DNA from: an uncultured Phocaeicola sp.
GTDB taxonomy: Bacteria; Bacteroidota; Bacteroidia; Bacteroidales; Bacteroidaceae
NCBI GenBank assembly: GCA_944320845.1
Contig: CALUJA010000002.1
Coordinates: 143,154-207,153, forward strand
Direction of reading: 5' to 3'
Length of the DNA stretch: 64,000 bases
Part shown: piece by piece, positions 63,928 to 64,000 of the stretch
Layout: every line of letters begins with the position of its first letter
Numbering within the stretch: position 1 is the first letter of the stretch
Notes under the pieces: generated by a model
Told to the model about the DNA's origin: nothing
What the model saw: the letters and a program-made list of their open reading frames with translations, nothing else
The model's database searches: none
Position numbers and translations under genes: made by a program

Positions 63928-64000
<73 letters not shown>

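Overview
The window looks like chromosomal DNA from a member of the Bacteroidales, most like Bacteroides. Evidence: at least two dozen genes are preceded by the Bacteroidota -7 element TAnnTTTG, in the best cases with TTTG 23-26 bases upstream (first base to first base). Families largely confined to this phylum are present (DUF4270, DUF4827, DUF5723, NigD-like lipoproteins, ECF sigma factor followed by a TM/beta-barrel protein). Energy genes fit an anaerobic fermenter (pyruvate:ferredoxin oxidoreductase, biotin-dependent acyl-CoA carboxylase). No transposase, integrase, phage gene or CRISPR array was seen. Most of the window is core genome in short operons.

Layout. 1-5 kb: a minus-strand chain of PfkB kinase, 101-aa protein and YgiQ radical SAM protein (cut by the left edge), divergent from inositol-phosphate synthase, then uracil-DNA glycosylase. 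5.3-9 kb: three-gene acyl-CoA carboxylase operon. 9-14.8 kb: gapA, miaA, a lipid/diacylglycerol-kinase-type protein, a porin and serS. 15-24.7 kb: alpha-glucan and carbohydrate block (debranching enzyme, GT4, GH57, then a GH3 beta-glucosidase) facing a half-length glycogen-synthase-like protein with a DUF4270 lipoprotein. 24.9-27.4 kb: panC, panD, dinB. 27.5-37.2 kb: Sua5, ClC, fmt, then a sigma/anti-sigma module with a NigD-like lipoprotein, then rpe, comEC and a DHH phosphoesterase. 37.3-40.5 kb: DUF4827 lipoprotein, glmM, hemW.

40.9-45.2 kb: a LytS-type histidine kinase, a LytTR regulator and a DUF5723 outer-membrane protein. 45.3-51.1 kb: a YfcE-like phosphodiesterase, a small lipoprotein, nifJ and an unusual ATPase. 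51.4-54.6 kb: an ATP-grasp-like orphan, a GNAT acetyltransferase and a PadR/PspC pair. 54.7-59.6 kb: purT and the translation operon thrS-infC-rpmI-rplT. 59.9-63.6 kb: EFR1 ferredoxin, a membrane-anchored endonuclease, an AlaX-like editing protein, and a RIC-type hemerythrin overlapping a LuxR regulator with a degenerate receiver. The right edge carries two tandem tRNA-Arg(UCU) genes.

Most worth a second look: (1) an ECF sigma factor overlapping a protein that joins a cytoplasmic anti-sigma-like segment, one inner-membrane helix, a long charged linker and a C-terminal outer-membrane barrel; (2) the RIC hemerythrin/pseudo-receiver pair; (3) a ClC protein with Val where transporters have the internal proton glutamate; (4) a GT5 half-protein lacking both the ADP-glucose motif and the C-terminal domain; (5) an ATPase next to nifJ with Gln in place of the Walker B Glu. 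All functional statements come from reading motifs by eye; no search was run.
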